The notes beneath the pieces are model-generated. The model did no database searches. It had not been told where the DNA came from and was given only the letters and a program-made list of their open reading frames with translations. From the NCBI GenBank assembly GCA_964591245.1, contig CAZPZZ010000013.1, positions 1 to 47,273 of the forward strand: a stretch of 47,273 nucleotides of DNA. The letters run 5' to 3'. Origin of the DNA: CAZPZZ01 sp964591245. GTDB taxonomy: Bacteria; Acidobacteriota; Vicinamibacteria; Vicinamibacterales; UBA8438. Numbering within the stretch: position 1 is the stretch's first letter; each line of letters starts with the position of its first letter. Positions 17,334 through 25,033 of the stretch are shown piece after piece. The position numbers were made by a program, and so were the translations under genes.

Positions 17334-18770
17334 TCAGACGCTGACGGACCCGGTCCGAGCAGGGTGCCGACGCAAATAATCACCCCAGAGTTCTTCTTCC
17401 GTCGGCTCTCGGGGAGCAATAGGTCGAGCCAGACGGGTCACGTTGAGGAGGTGGGTATACGTGATGTTGTCGCAGGTACTGTTGCCACCCCATGTACCGG
17501 CTCCCATGGAGAGCGTGAAGTCTAGGCCGTTGGCAAAGTCACCGCCGTTACCAAAGCAGTGCGCCTGATTCACCAACACACGAGCCACCCGGCTGGAGTG
17601 CGCAAGAGCAAGGATATGTTGCTCGTCGTCAGAATGGATTCCACACGAATGCCCGCTGCCCTGGAAATCGAGAAGCCCGGTCACGGTCTCGAGGGCATCG
17701 TCGAATGCTCCGTAACGGTAGAGAGTCAGCACCGGTGACAGTTTCTCTCCAGAAAAGGGAAACGCTGGCCCGACGCCATCCTCCTGCACCATCAGAAACT
17801 GAGCGCCGGAGGCCACGGCATTCTCGAGTCCGGCGAGCTGACCGATCGTCTCCGCTGACTGGGCCACGACCGCCCTGTTAAGCACACCGCCATTCCACAT
17901 CGTCTCTTGCAGCTGTGTCTTTTCTGCAGAAGACAACACATATCCACCGTGTGCTGTGAGTGCCTCCAGCATCTTCCCATAGACCGTGTCATCAATGAGA
18001 AGTGCATTCTCCGACGAACAGCTGGTGGCGTGGTCGAAACACTTGCTCTGCGCGATCTTCCGCGCAGCAACGTCAAGATCGGCTGTGCTATCGACAATGA
18101 CCGGCACATTGCCGACACCAACACCAAGCGCCGGGGTCCCACTCCGATACGCCGCCTGTACATTCCCCGGCCCCGATGTAACAAGTGCGAGATCGGCCTC
18201 ACGCATCAACGTAGCCGCACGTTCGCGGCTCGCCTCCTTGTTCTCCGCTCGAAGACTGAAATGTTGAACAAGATCACGGGGCGCGCCGACCTTGTCGAGC
18301 TCTCCATACACATACTCGACAACAGCCGCGCACGTCCGATCGGCTCCAGGATGTGGCGCCAAGATGATCGCGTTTCGACCTTTCAACGCGATCATGATGT
18401 TGTTCACGACGGTCGCCGCTGGATTGGTCACCGGGGTCAGCGCGGCGACGACACCGACCGGTTTGGCAATCTCGGTGATGCCACGAGATTCATCGACATG
18501 CACGACGCCAACCGAACGTGCCCCCCGAAGATCGCGCAGCGTTCCGAGCGTCTTGCGTCGAATCTTGGTGATCTTGTCGGCCGCGGTTCCAAGGCCGGTC
18601 TCTTCGAATCCAAGTCGACCGAGCGCCTCCGCATGATGGTACCCGGCCCACGACACCGCCGTGACCACCTCATCGACGGCCTCTTGGTCGTATGTGTCGA
18701 AACGGCGCTGCGCCGCCTGCGCGCGGCGCCGGTAGACCTCGGCGTGATCCTGGTCGGTTGTGGGTACCAT
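17334..18770 (-). CDS. sauS: CoA-acylating aldehyde dehydrogenase, probably sulfoacetaldehyde dehydrogenase
   Basis: 478 aa, cytoplasmic, an aldehyde dehydrogenase of the CoA-acylating class. The catalytic cysteine is in DHATSCSSEN (Cys251). A cofactor-side segment PVGVVAALTPVTNPAATVVNN lies near residues 110-130, GVGVGNVPVIVD near 210, and the end reads GAGTWGGNSTCDNI. This class interconverts an acyl-CoA and an aldehyde with NAD(P). Acetaldehyde dehydrogenase and the sulfoacetaldehyde-specific SauS share these features. The neighbours pta (downstream, same operon) and xsc (divergent) favour the SauS role: sulfoacetyl-CoA to sulfoacetaldehyde, the Xsc substrate. The specificity is inferred from context, not from a diagnostic residue. 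No strong ribosome binding site precedes ATG 18770. Confidence 0.82.
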   Translation of the reverse strand: MVPTTDQDHAEVYRRRAQAAQRRFDTYDQEAVDEVVTAVSWAGYHHAEALGRLGFEETGLGTAADKITKIRRKTLGTLRDLRGARSVGVVHVDESRGITEIAKPVGVVAALTPVTNPAATVVNNIMIALKGRNAIILAPHPGADRTCAAVVEYVYGELDKVGAPRDLVQHFSLRAENKEASRERAATLMREADLALVTSGPGNVQAAYRSGTPALGVGVGNVPVIVDSTADLDVAARKIAQSKCFDHATSCSSENALLIDDTVYGKMLEALTAHGGYVLSSAEKTQLQETMWNGGVLNRAVVAQSAETIGQLAGLENAVASGAQFLMVQEDGVGPAFPFSGEKLSPVLTLYRYGAFDDALETVTGLLDFQGSGHSCGIHSDDEQHILALAHSSRVARVLVNQAHCFGNGGDFANGLDFTLSMGAGTWGGNSTCDNITYTHLLNVTRLARPIAPREPTEEELWGDYLRRHPARTGSVSV

Positions 18771-19132
18771 TGTCGAACATCAAGCCCCCCGAACGGGTCA
18801 GGGGGACACGCCGGAATTGACACAGTCCCCCGCGAAGTGGAGACTCGGCGCGCGGGAGCCGATGGTAGCACAGGCGACGACCACGCCCGCGGCATCCTCG
18901 TGCTGATACCACAATGACTATGTCGCATCAACGGCGGTCGGTGTAATCTGAGTTGGTGAGCCGACTGCTGCAATCAAGATCGTGACATGACCCAAGCCAG
19001 CTTCGCACCAAGGGAATCCGCTCCAGGATGCAGTGCGTTGATCACAACATGGCGGCGTTATGAACTCGATTCGCACCAACGGTTCTACCACGCGGCTGCT
19101 CACAAACAGACCAGCTGCGCGAAGGGAGAGCA
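18771..19132. promoter_or_regulatory. Divergent control region of the sulfonate module
   Basis: A 362-nt spacer separates the start codons of the SauS-like gene and xsc and must hold both promoters. It contains two nearly identical 13-bp direct repeats (TTCGCACCAAGGG at 19002-19014; TTCGCACCAACGG at 19070-19082). Their start-to-start distance is 68 bp, about 6.5 helical turns, and the second ends 50 nt before the xsc start. Closer to sauS is an inverted repeat, GGGGGAC (18801-18807) with GTCCCCC (18825-18831), 30 nt upstream of its start. These are candidate regulator sites; no regulator gene is in the window. Confidence 0.5.
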
Positions 19133-20860
19133 ATGAGCAAGAAACTACGGATGACGCCAAGCGAAGCGTTCGTTGAGACACTGGCCGCCCACGGCGTCAA
19201 AGACGTGTTCGGCATCGTCGGCTCGGCCTACATGGATGCGATGGACCTCTTTCCGCTCGCCGGAATCCGATTCATTCCCGTCGCCCACGAGCAAAACGCC
19301 GCGCATATGGCCGATGGCTATTCGCGGGTGACCGACCGTCATGGAGTCTGCATCGGACAGAACGGTCCAGGCATTACAAACTTCGTCACCGCCATCGCCG
19401 CTGCCTACTGGGCGCATTCGCCGGTGGTCGCCATCACGCCAGAAGCCGCCAGTCTCACGGCAGGGCTCGGTGGCTTTCAGGAAACCGACCAGATCCCGAT
19501 CTTCTCGAAGATTACCAAATACCAGGCCCATGTGAGCGGCCCCACACGCATGGCCGAACTCACGCACCGCGCCTTCACAATCGCGATGCAAGAACGTGGT
19601 CCGACACAGCTCAACATCCCTCGCGACCATTTCTACGGTGAGATCGACACCATCATTCCCGAGCCAAAAACGATCGAGCGCGCAGCCGGGGGGCCCGAAG
19701 CGCTGCGGGCAGCGGCGGAAGCCCTCTCCGCAGCACGCTTTCCGGTGATCATCGCCGGCGGAGGCGTGGTGATGGCGGGAGGCATCGAAGAGACCAAGAC
19801 GCTGGCAGAGCATCTTTCCTGCCCCGTCGTCACGAGCTACCTGCACAACGATGCCTTCCCGGCCAGTCACGAACTCGCGTGCGGGCCACTCGGCTACCAG
19901 GGCTCCAAGGCCGCCATGCGCCTGATTGCGAAAGCTGACGTGGTCCTGGCGCTCGGCAGCCGCCTTGGTCCGTTTGGCACGCTCCCTCAATATGGCATCG
20001 ATTACTGGCCAGCCGACGCCAAGATCATCCAGATCGACACCGACAACCGTGCACTCGGTCTGGTCAAAGAGGTCTCGATTGGAATCTGCGGCGACGCGCG
20101 TCTGGCTGCGAAAGAACTACTCAGCCACCTCCGCGCATCGAACGGCACGCCGGAGAAAGACGTCGAACGAATCACCGAGATCGCCGCCGCAAAAACGGCC
20201 TGGCGCGAAGAACTTCAACAACTGCCAACAGAACCACGGGAAGGCCAAATCAGCCCGCGCACTGCGCTCACAGAGCTCAGTAACGCGATGCCCGCTCACG
20301 CGATGGTATCGACCGACATCGGCAACGTCTGTTCGGTTGCGAACAGCTATCTACACTTCGACGAACCTCAAAGTTTCCTCGCCGCGATGAGCTGGGGCAA
20401 CTGCGGGTACGCATTTCCGGCCGCGATTGGTGCCAAAGTCGGCAGACCAGACCGTCCGGCTATTGCCTACGTCGGCGAGGGGGCCTGGGGAATGAGTCTG
20501 ACCGAGGTAATGACCTGTGTCCGTGAAAACATCCCTGTTGTCGCGGTGGTCTTCGACAACGAACACTGGGGCGCCGAGAAACGGAATCAGATCGATTATT
20601 TCGACAATCGATTTCTCGGCACGAACCTCGTCAATCCGGATTTTGCCGAGATCGCCAGGGCCATGGGAGCAGACGGCATCACGGTCGACCATGCCGATCA
20701 GGTTGGAGACGCACTCCGCGCTGCCGTTGCGGCGAACCGACCGACGGTACTGAACCTGCGACTAACACAGGAACTGGCCGACCCGTTCCGTCGCGATGCC
20801 TTCAAACAACCGGTGCGCTTGCTCGACAAGTACAAGGCCTTCAGTGCAAAGCCCGTCTAG
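19133..20860 (+). CDS. xsc: Sulfoacetaldehyde acetyltransferase
   Basis: 575 aa, thiamine-diphosphate enzyme; AGGGAG lies 5-10 nt before ATG 19133. It cleaves sulfoacetaldehyde with phosphate to acetyl phosphate and sulfite in the cytoplasm. The N-terminal pyrimidine domain has KDVFGIVGSAYMDAMDLFP, the ThDP-activating Glu53 in HEQNAAHMADGYSR, and the Xsc-specific IGQNGPGITNFVTAIAAAYW and GGFQETDQIP. The C-terminal domain has YVGEGAWGMSLTEVMTC and FDNEHWGAEKRNQIDYFDNR, matching Xsc rather than acetolactate synthase. One oddity: the Mg/ThDP motif reads G-E-G (Glu449) instead of the usual G-D-G, while Asn476 is kept. The divergent SauS-like and pta genes complete the pathway to acetyl-CoA. Confidence 0.93.
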   Translation: MSKKLRMTPSEAFVETLAAHGVKDVFGIVGSAYMDAMDLFPLAGIRFIPVAHEQNAAHMADGYSRVTDRHGVCIGQNGPGITNFVTAIAAAYWAHSPVVAITPEAASLTAGLGGFQETDQIPIFSKITKYQAHVSGPTRMAELTHRAFTIAMQERGPTQLNIPRDHFYGEIDTIIPEPKTIERAAGGPEALRAAAEALSAARFPVIIAGGGVVMAGGIEETKTLAEHLSCPVVTSYLHNDAFPASHELACGPLGYQGSKAAMRLIAKADVVLALGSRLGPFGTLPQYGIDYWPADAKIIQIDTDNRALGLVKEVSIGICGDARLAAKELLSHLRASNGTPEKDVERITEIAAAKTAWREELQQLPTEPREGQISPRTALTELSNAMPAHAMVSTDIGNVCSVANSYLHFDEPQSFLAAMSWGNCGYAFPAAIGAKVGRPDRPAIAYVGEGAWGMSLTEVMTCVRENIPVVAVVFDNEHWGAEKRNQIDYFDNRFLGTNLVNPDFAEIARAMGADGITVDHADQVGDALRAAVAANRPTVLNLRLTQELADPFRRDAFKQPVRLLDKYKAFSAKPV

Positions 20861-20877
20861 CCACGTGCCCTGTACAA

Positions 20878-20915
20878 CATGGCGGTCCGGGAGCGTCTTC
20901 GCCCCGGCCGCCATG
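20878..20915. terminator. Bidirectional terminator hairpin between xsc and the nitroreductase
   Basis: Outer arms CATGGCGG (20878-20885) and CCGCCATG (20908-20915) pair exactly. Inner arms CCGGG (20887-20891) and CCCGG (20903-20907) continue the stem past one bulged T, leaving an 11-nt loop. It lies 17 nt after the xsc stop and 38 nt from the stop of the convergent gene. Confidence 0.65.
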
Positions 20916-20953
20916 ATCTCGCCTCCCACACACACGGTCGCAGGCACGCAGGT

Positions 20954-21691
20954 TCAACGCATCGTAAATCCTCGTGTGGACAGAAATTCACGCATGTGAG
21001 GGCGGGATTCCTTGCCAAGCAACCTGGACATATCTTCGCTCCAGACCCTATCTACCTTGCCTCGAGTCCGGCTGAGATAGTACGTATTCATTTTCTTGTC
21101 GTATTCGCGAATTGCGTCACGATCCAGAGAATCGTCATAAAACTCCTCTTTTAACGTGGCGCTGAGAGGTAAGCGCGGTTTGCATTCGGGATTCTGATCA
21201 GGCCAACCGAGGCAGAGCCCAAACACGGGATAAACCTGCTCCGGCAACCTGAGCAGATCGGCCACCTGCTGCGGATCGTTTCGAATCCCTCCGATATAGC
21301 AAATCCCAAGGCCGAGCGACTCGGCGGCAACCACGGCATTTTGCGCAGCCAGCGCGACATCGACGGTTGCGATGATGAAGTGCTCCGTCATCCCCGCCTG
21401 CAACTCGCCTCCTCCAATTTCACACGCCAGCGCGCTGCGATGTAAATCTGCGCACCACACGAGAAACGCTCCGGCCGTCGCGACATGCGCCTGCCCACCG
21501 GCAAGCGTCGCGATCGCCTCGCGCGTCACCGACTTTCGTACCCGAATGACGGTAATCCCCTGCAAATTACTCGACGTCGCGGCCGACAGGCCCGTCCGCA
21601 CGATGGTTTCAACCGTTGCGTCTGGAACTGGTTTATCCGTAAATTTGCGAATTGATCGATGCTTTTGCAACAACTCAATGGTGGTGTTCAT
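20954..21691 (-). CDS. NAD(P)H:FMN nitroreductase family protein (NfsA/FRP type)
   Basis: 245 aa, cytoplasmic flavoprotein. The FMN-phosphate motif HRSIRKFTDKPV is near residue 12, SAATSSNLQGI near 45, and ESLGLGICYIGGIRNDP near 120-138 with PVFGLCLGWPDQ after it, the pattern of the NfsA/flavin-reductase branch. The C-terminal part (MNTYYLSRTRGKVDRVWSED) matches the NADPH-binding extension of that branch. It reduces nitro compounds, quinones or flavins with NADPH. It is the last gene of a - strand operon with two YbjQ-type genes (15-nt gap), so a stress or detoxification role is reasonable, but the physiological substrate is unknown. Confidence 0.9.
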   Translation of the reverse strand: MNTTIELLQKHRSIRKFTDKPVPDATVETIVRTGLSAATSSNLQGITVIRVRKSVTREAIATLAGGQAHVATAGAFLVWCADLHRSALACEIGGGELQAGMTEHFIIATVDVALAAQNAVVAAESLGLGICYIGGIRNDPQQVADLLRLPEQVYPVFGLCLGWPDQNPECKPRLPLSATLKEEFYDDSLDRDAIREYDKKMNTYYLSRTRGKVDRVWSEDMSRLLGKESRPHMREFLSTRGFTMR

Positions 21692-21706
21692 CCGTAGTCT
21701 TCCTCT

Positions 21707-22189
21707 TCATGCGGTCGGTCTGAAACCATGAGCGCCGAGAATCGCCGTTCCGAACGCCAGCACCTCCACGCCACCGATTCCCTTCCCATTGCCACGAGAA
21801 CTCGCCAGGCGCGAGGTCTCCAACCGGACACACACGATCGCGCTTGCCCCCATTTTCTCGGCTTCTTCCTTCATCCGCAGAACCGCTTCTCGGCGCGCCC
21901 GGTCCACCAGCGTCTCATAGACCCGAACGCGCCCGCCGAACAGCATTCGCACACCGGCGAGACAGCGTTTGAAATAATCCAGTGAAATCACGACCGACCC
22001 GCATACCAAACGAGAATCCGTCCCTGTCTGCATATGCGGCGGATTCTTCAAGGGGATCGCCATCAGCTTGAGCAACCGTGCTTCTCTATCCCGTATGCTC
22101 GCGTAGTGGCGACGTTCCGCGCGACGACCGGCAACGTAGCCCAGGACAAGCAGACTACAGACGATTCCAAGAGAGAGAAAGGATTCCAT
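21707..22189 (-). CDS. Membrane-anchored YbjQ-like protein
   Basis: 160 aa from ATG 22189, preceded by AGGGAGGGTGG. One N-terminal transmembrane segment (FLSLGIVCSLLVLGYVAG) is followed by a basic stretch and a YbjQ-type (UPF0145) domain: SRLVCGSVVISLDYFKR, RRFGGRVRVYETLVDRAR-like GGRVRVYETLVDRARREA, MGASAIVCVRLET, GVEVLAFGTAIL. The fold forms a pentameric ring in characterised soluble members, and its role is unclear; putative metal binding has been suggested. The gene lies 10 nt after a soluble YbjQ gene and 15 nt before a nitroreductase gene, giving a three-gene operon. The pairing suggests a mixed ring tethered to the inner membrane, which is inference. Confidence 0.82.
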   Translation of the reverse strand: MESFLSLGIVCSLLVLGYVAGRRAERRHYASIRDREARLLKLMAIPLKNPPHMQTGTDSRLVCGSVVISLDYFKRCLAGVRMLFGGRVRVYETLVDRARREAVLRMKEEAEKMGASAIVCVRLETSRLASSRGNGKGIGGVEVLAFGTAILGAHGFRPTA

Positions 22190-22199
22190 CCACCCTCCC

Positions 22200-22514
22200 T
22201 CAATTGATCCGGACCGCAGTACCGTAGACATACAACTCTGCAGCCCCCTGGGACAACGAGGACGTCGCAAAACGTACGTTGACAATGGCATTCGCCCCCA
22301 TGGCCTCGGCCTGCTGAGTCATGCGGTACATGGCCTCCTGTCGAGACTCGGCGAGCAACTCCGTGTACCCCGTGAGTTCACCACCCACCAAATTCTTGAA
22401 ACCGGCCATAATGTCCCGACCCACGTGTTTTGCTCGCACTGTGTTACCACTAACCAATCCGAAACACTCCAGGATCGTCCGGCCGGGAATGGTCTCGGTT
22501 GAAACCAGTTGCAT
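22200..22514 (-). CDS. YbjQ family protein (UPF0145)
   Basis: 104 aa, the usual length for the family; GGAGGGACCG precedes ATG 22514. It matches YbjQ over its whole length: TTETIPGRTILECFGLVSG, RDIMAGFKNLVGGEL, GYTELLAESRQEAMYRM, MGANAIVNVRFATS. The protein is soluble and cytoplasmic; the biochemical role is not established. It is the first gene of the operon with the membrane-anchored YbjQ-like gene and the nitroreductase. Confidence 0.92.
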   Translation of the reverse strand: MQLVSTETIPGRTILECFGLVSGNTVRAKHVGRDIMAGFKNLVGGELTGYTELLAESRQEAMYRMTQQAEAMGANAIVNVRFATSSLSQGAAELYVYGTAVRIN

Positions 22515-22601
22515 CGGTCCCTCCTCGATTCATCTTCTCCGGTTCTCGTCCACAGCAACCAAGATTCGCCGTCGAAACAGACCTGAACCACAGGCCTACT
22601 T

Positions 22602-22620
22602 CGTGAGGCATCGCCTCACG
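22602..22620. terminator. Candidate terminator hairpin downstream of the S9 peptidase
   Basis: Arms CGTGAGGC (22602-22609) and GCCTCACG (22613-22620) pair perfectly around a 3-nt loop. It lies about 80 nt after the S9 stop and before the YbjQ operon, both on the - strand. There is no U-run. Confidence 0.4.
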
Positions 22621-22701
22621 CCAAACATGGCACGCGCGTGACGAGCAAAACCTGAGAAAACTCACTGCACCACGCTGTGGCGCCCAACAACCGCACCTGT
22701 T

Positions 22702-24902
22702 TTACCGAGCTGCCCACCGGTCCAGCCAACCCAGTACCGTCTCGTGCCACTGGATGCTGTTACTNNNNNNNNNNNNNNNNNNNNNNNNNNNNNNNNNNNN
22801 NNNNNNNNNNNNNNNNNNNNNNNNNNNNNNNNNNNNNNNNNNNNNNNNNNNNNNNNNNNNNNNNCTGCCCACCGGTCCAGCCAACCCAGTACCGTCTCGT
22901 GCCACTGGATGCTGTTACTCGGGCGTATTACCCAGTGGTTCTCATCAGAGAAATAGAGAAGCTGACTGGGAATGCCGCGGCGTTGCAGGGCGTTAAAGGT
23001 CGAAAGTCCCTGTTCAAGCGGCACGCGGTGGTCTTCTTGTCCGTGGATCACCAACATCGGCGTCTGCCACTTGTCGACATACCGCGCCGGGTTGTGCTTC
23101 TCGTGGCCGCCCGGATTGGCATAGTACGGGCCACCATGCTCCCACTCTGGAAACCACAGCTCCTCCGTCGAGTAATACATCGAACGCATGTCAAAGACGC
23201 CGTCGTGATTCACCAGGCACTTGAAGCGGTCGGGCCAATTTCCGGCAATCCAGTTCACCATGTACCCACCGTAGGAAGCACCAAGCGCGCAAACATCCTC
23301 GCCGGACATCCAGGGATACCGTTTCAGTGTGGCGGCGAGCCCTGCTTGCAGATCCTCGAGCGGCTTCCCGCCCCAATCACCAGTGATGGCATCGGTGAAC
23401 GCTTGTCCGTACCCCACCGAACCATGAAAATCGATCATCACTGCCGCGTAACCAGCGGCCGCATAGCTCTGGGGGTTCCAGCGGTAATGGAAATGATTGC
23501 CGAATGACCCCTGCGGTCCGCCATGAATCAAGAACGCCACCGGATACGTTCGTGAAGGATCGAAGTTGACCGGCTTGACCACATGCGCGTAGACCCTGTC
23601 CCCCTCAGCTCCGGTGAAACTGAACTGCTCGTGATCTCCCAGGTCCAGCGTAGCCAGCCGGTCCGCGTTTACCTGCGTAATCTGCTGAAGATCGCTGCCG
23701 TCGGGGCGTGCCGTGAAAAGCTCGACCGGTAGCGATAAATGGTCGAGTCCAAAGACGAGGCGGTCACCCGCGAACGACGGGGCACTGATATAACCCAGAT
23801 CATCGAGCACCGTCGTCACCTCTCCGCTGCTGACGTCGATCGCAAACAACGAGACATGTCCCCGGTTCTGAGCGGTCGCCCAGAGTGTGGCGCCGTCCGG
23901 CGCCCACACCAAACCGCCCGGCGATCGATCCCAATTGGGCGTCAAGACCCGGACCGGGCCATCCGGCCACCGACGCACCATGACACGCAGCCTATCCGCC
24001 TCAAAGCCAGGGCGTTCCATGGCCAGGTAGGCCAGTGTCCGACCATCGGGCGAGAATGCCGGGGCCGTATCCCAGGCCTCGTTGTCTTTCGTGAGATTTC
24101 GCGGCGGTGTCACACCAAGCACCGACGCCAGCCACAAGTCAAAATTCGTCGACCACGGTTCTCCCTCGTCGACAACCCGCGCGGTGAATACGATGCCCGT
24201 ACCGTCAGGGGTAAACGCAAATTCTTCGGCGCCACCGAAAGGAACCGACGGGGAATCCCCATCAACCCTGGACATCACATCTACAGGTGGACCGCCCTCA
24301 AGCGGCATCACGAAGATATGCGAACGTCGACCGTCTTCCCAGGTATCCCAGTGACGAACGAAGACGCGATCGAACAATCGTCCACTCGCTTGTGCACTCG
24401 CCTGTGCCTGGAGACGCTCAACAGTACAGTCCAAGGTGTCGCACTCCACGAACACCTCCATGGAGACAGCGAGGTGCGTACCATCCGGGGAAAGCGTGAG
24501 ATTCGCCACGTCGAGAGGGAGCTCGGTAACCGGTGTCGCCTCTCCCCCCACTGCATCGAGACGCCACACTTGGGACGAACCGGACCGGGTGGAAAGGAAG
24601 TAGAGGGATTCGCCGTCAGGCGTCCAGCGCGGAGAGAAATCACCGGCGGTATGGGTGGTGAGCTGCTGGGGGATCCCCCCCGAACGATCCACCACCCAGA
24701 TGTCGGTCCGCCGCCGGTCCGCGTCGACGTCAAGCGAGCTGACGACAAACGCCACCCGCCGACCGTCTGGCGAGGGCTGGGGATCGGAAACACGGTCCAT
24801 CGACACCAGGTCGAGAGCAGTCATGGAACGAAGGGATTGCGCAGCGTTCGCTGTAGAAGTCAAGAAGACCAGGGTAAGAATCTGAGCAGTGCAACGGATC
24901 AT
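22702..24902 (-). CDS. Exported S9 family prolyl oligopeptidase/acylaminoacyl peptidase, split by a false gap
   Basis: If the 100 N and one copy of the 55-bp duplicate are removed, the frame closes exactly and gives 681 aa ending DRWAAR. ATG 24902 follows TTGGAGG and begins a signal peptide ending TANAA. The N-terminal part is a WD40-like propeller of DPQPSPDGRRVAFV and FSPRWTPDGESLYFLS repeats. The C-terminal part is the S9 alpha/beta hydrolase with Ser in GASYGGYM, Asp in HGQEDHRVP and His in ENHWV, so the triad is complete. It cleaves short peptides, probably in the periplasm. It is divergent from an M6 protease gene. The sequence between 22710 and 22919 as written is not biological. Confidence 0.9.
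22710..22764. repeat. 55-bp duplicate, left copy (assembly overlap)
   Basis: It is identical to 22865-22919 and directly abuts the run of N. A length of exactly 55 is a common assembler k-mer, so this looks like two contig ends that overlap and were joined without merging. Confidence 0.9.
22765..22864. other. Run of 100 N (artificial scaffold gap)
   Basis: Exactly 100 N between two copies of the same 55-bp sequence. The interrupted S9 peptidase gene becomes intact if the N and one copy are removed, so nothing is probably missing. Confidence 0.9.
22865..22919. repeat. 55-bp duplicate, right copy (assembly overlap)
   Basis: Second copy of 22710-22764. In the - strand frame it encodes the segment SIQWHETVLGWLDRWA of the S9 peptidase. 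Confidence 0.9.
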
Positions 24903-25033
24903 CGTCTGAACCTCCAACTTGGTACTGACATGATTCTGTGCGAGACGACCGGTGAGGGCAACATCGGTGTCGCCGTGTGGTAGCGTGTCATCATCGCGAT
25001 CGGAACAGTGCATGACTCGGCTATGAGGTGACC

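Noticed and set aside
17907..18917. 336-codon open frame antisense to the SauS-like gene
   Set aside because: Rich in Arg/Cys/His, no domain, fully opposite a clear aldehyde dehydrogenase.
22865..22919. 55-bp direct repeat as a mobile-element target duplication or att site
   Set aside because: It abuts exactly 100 N and restores an intact gene when collapsed, so an assembly overlap explains it.
23739..24983. 414-codon open frame antisense to the S9 peptidase
   Set aside because: It mirrors the codon structure of a GC-rich gene with clear S9 motifs on the other strand; it has no recognisable domain itself.
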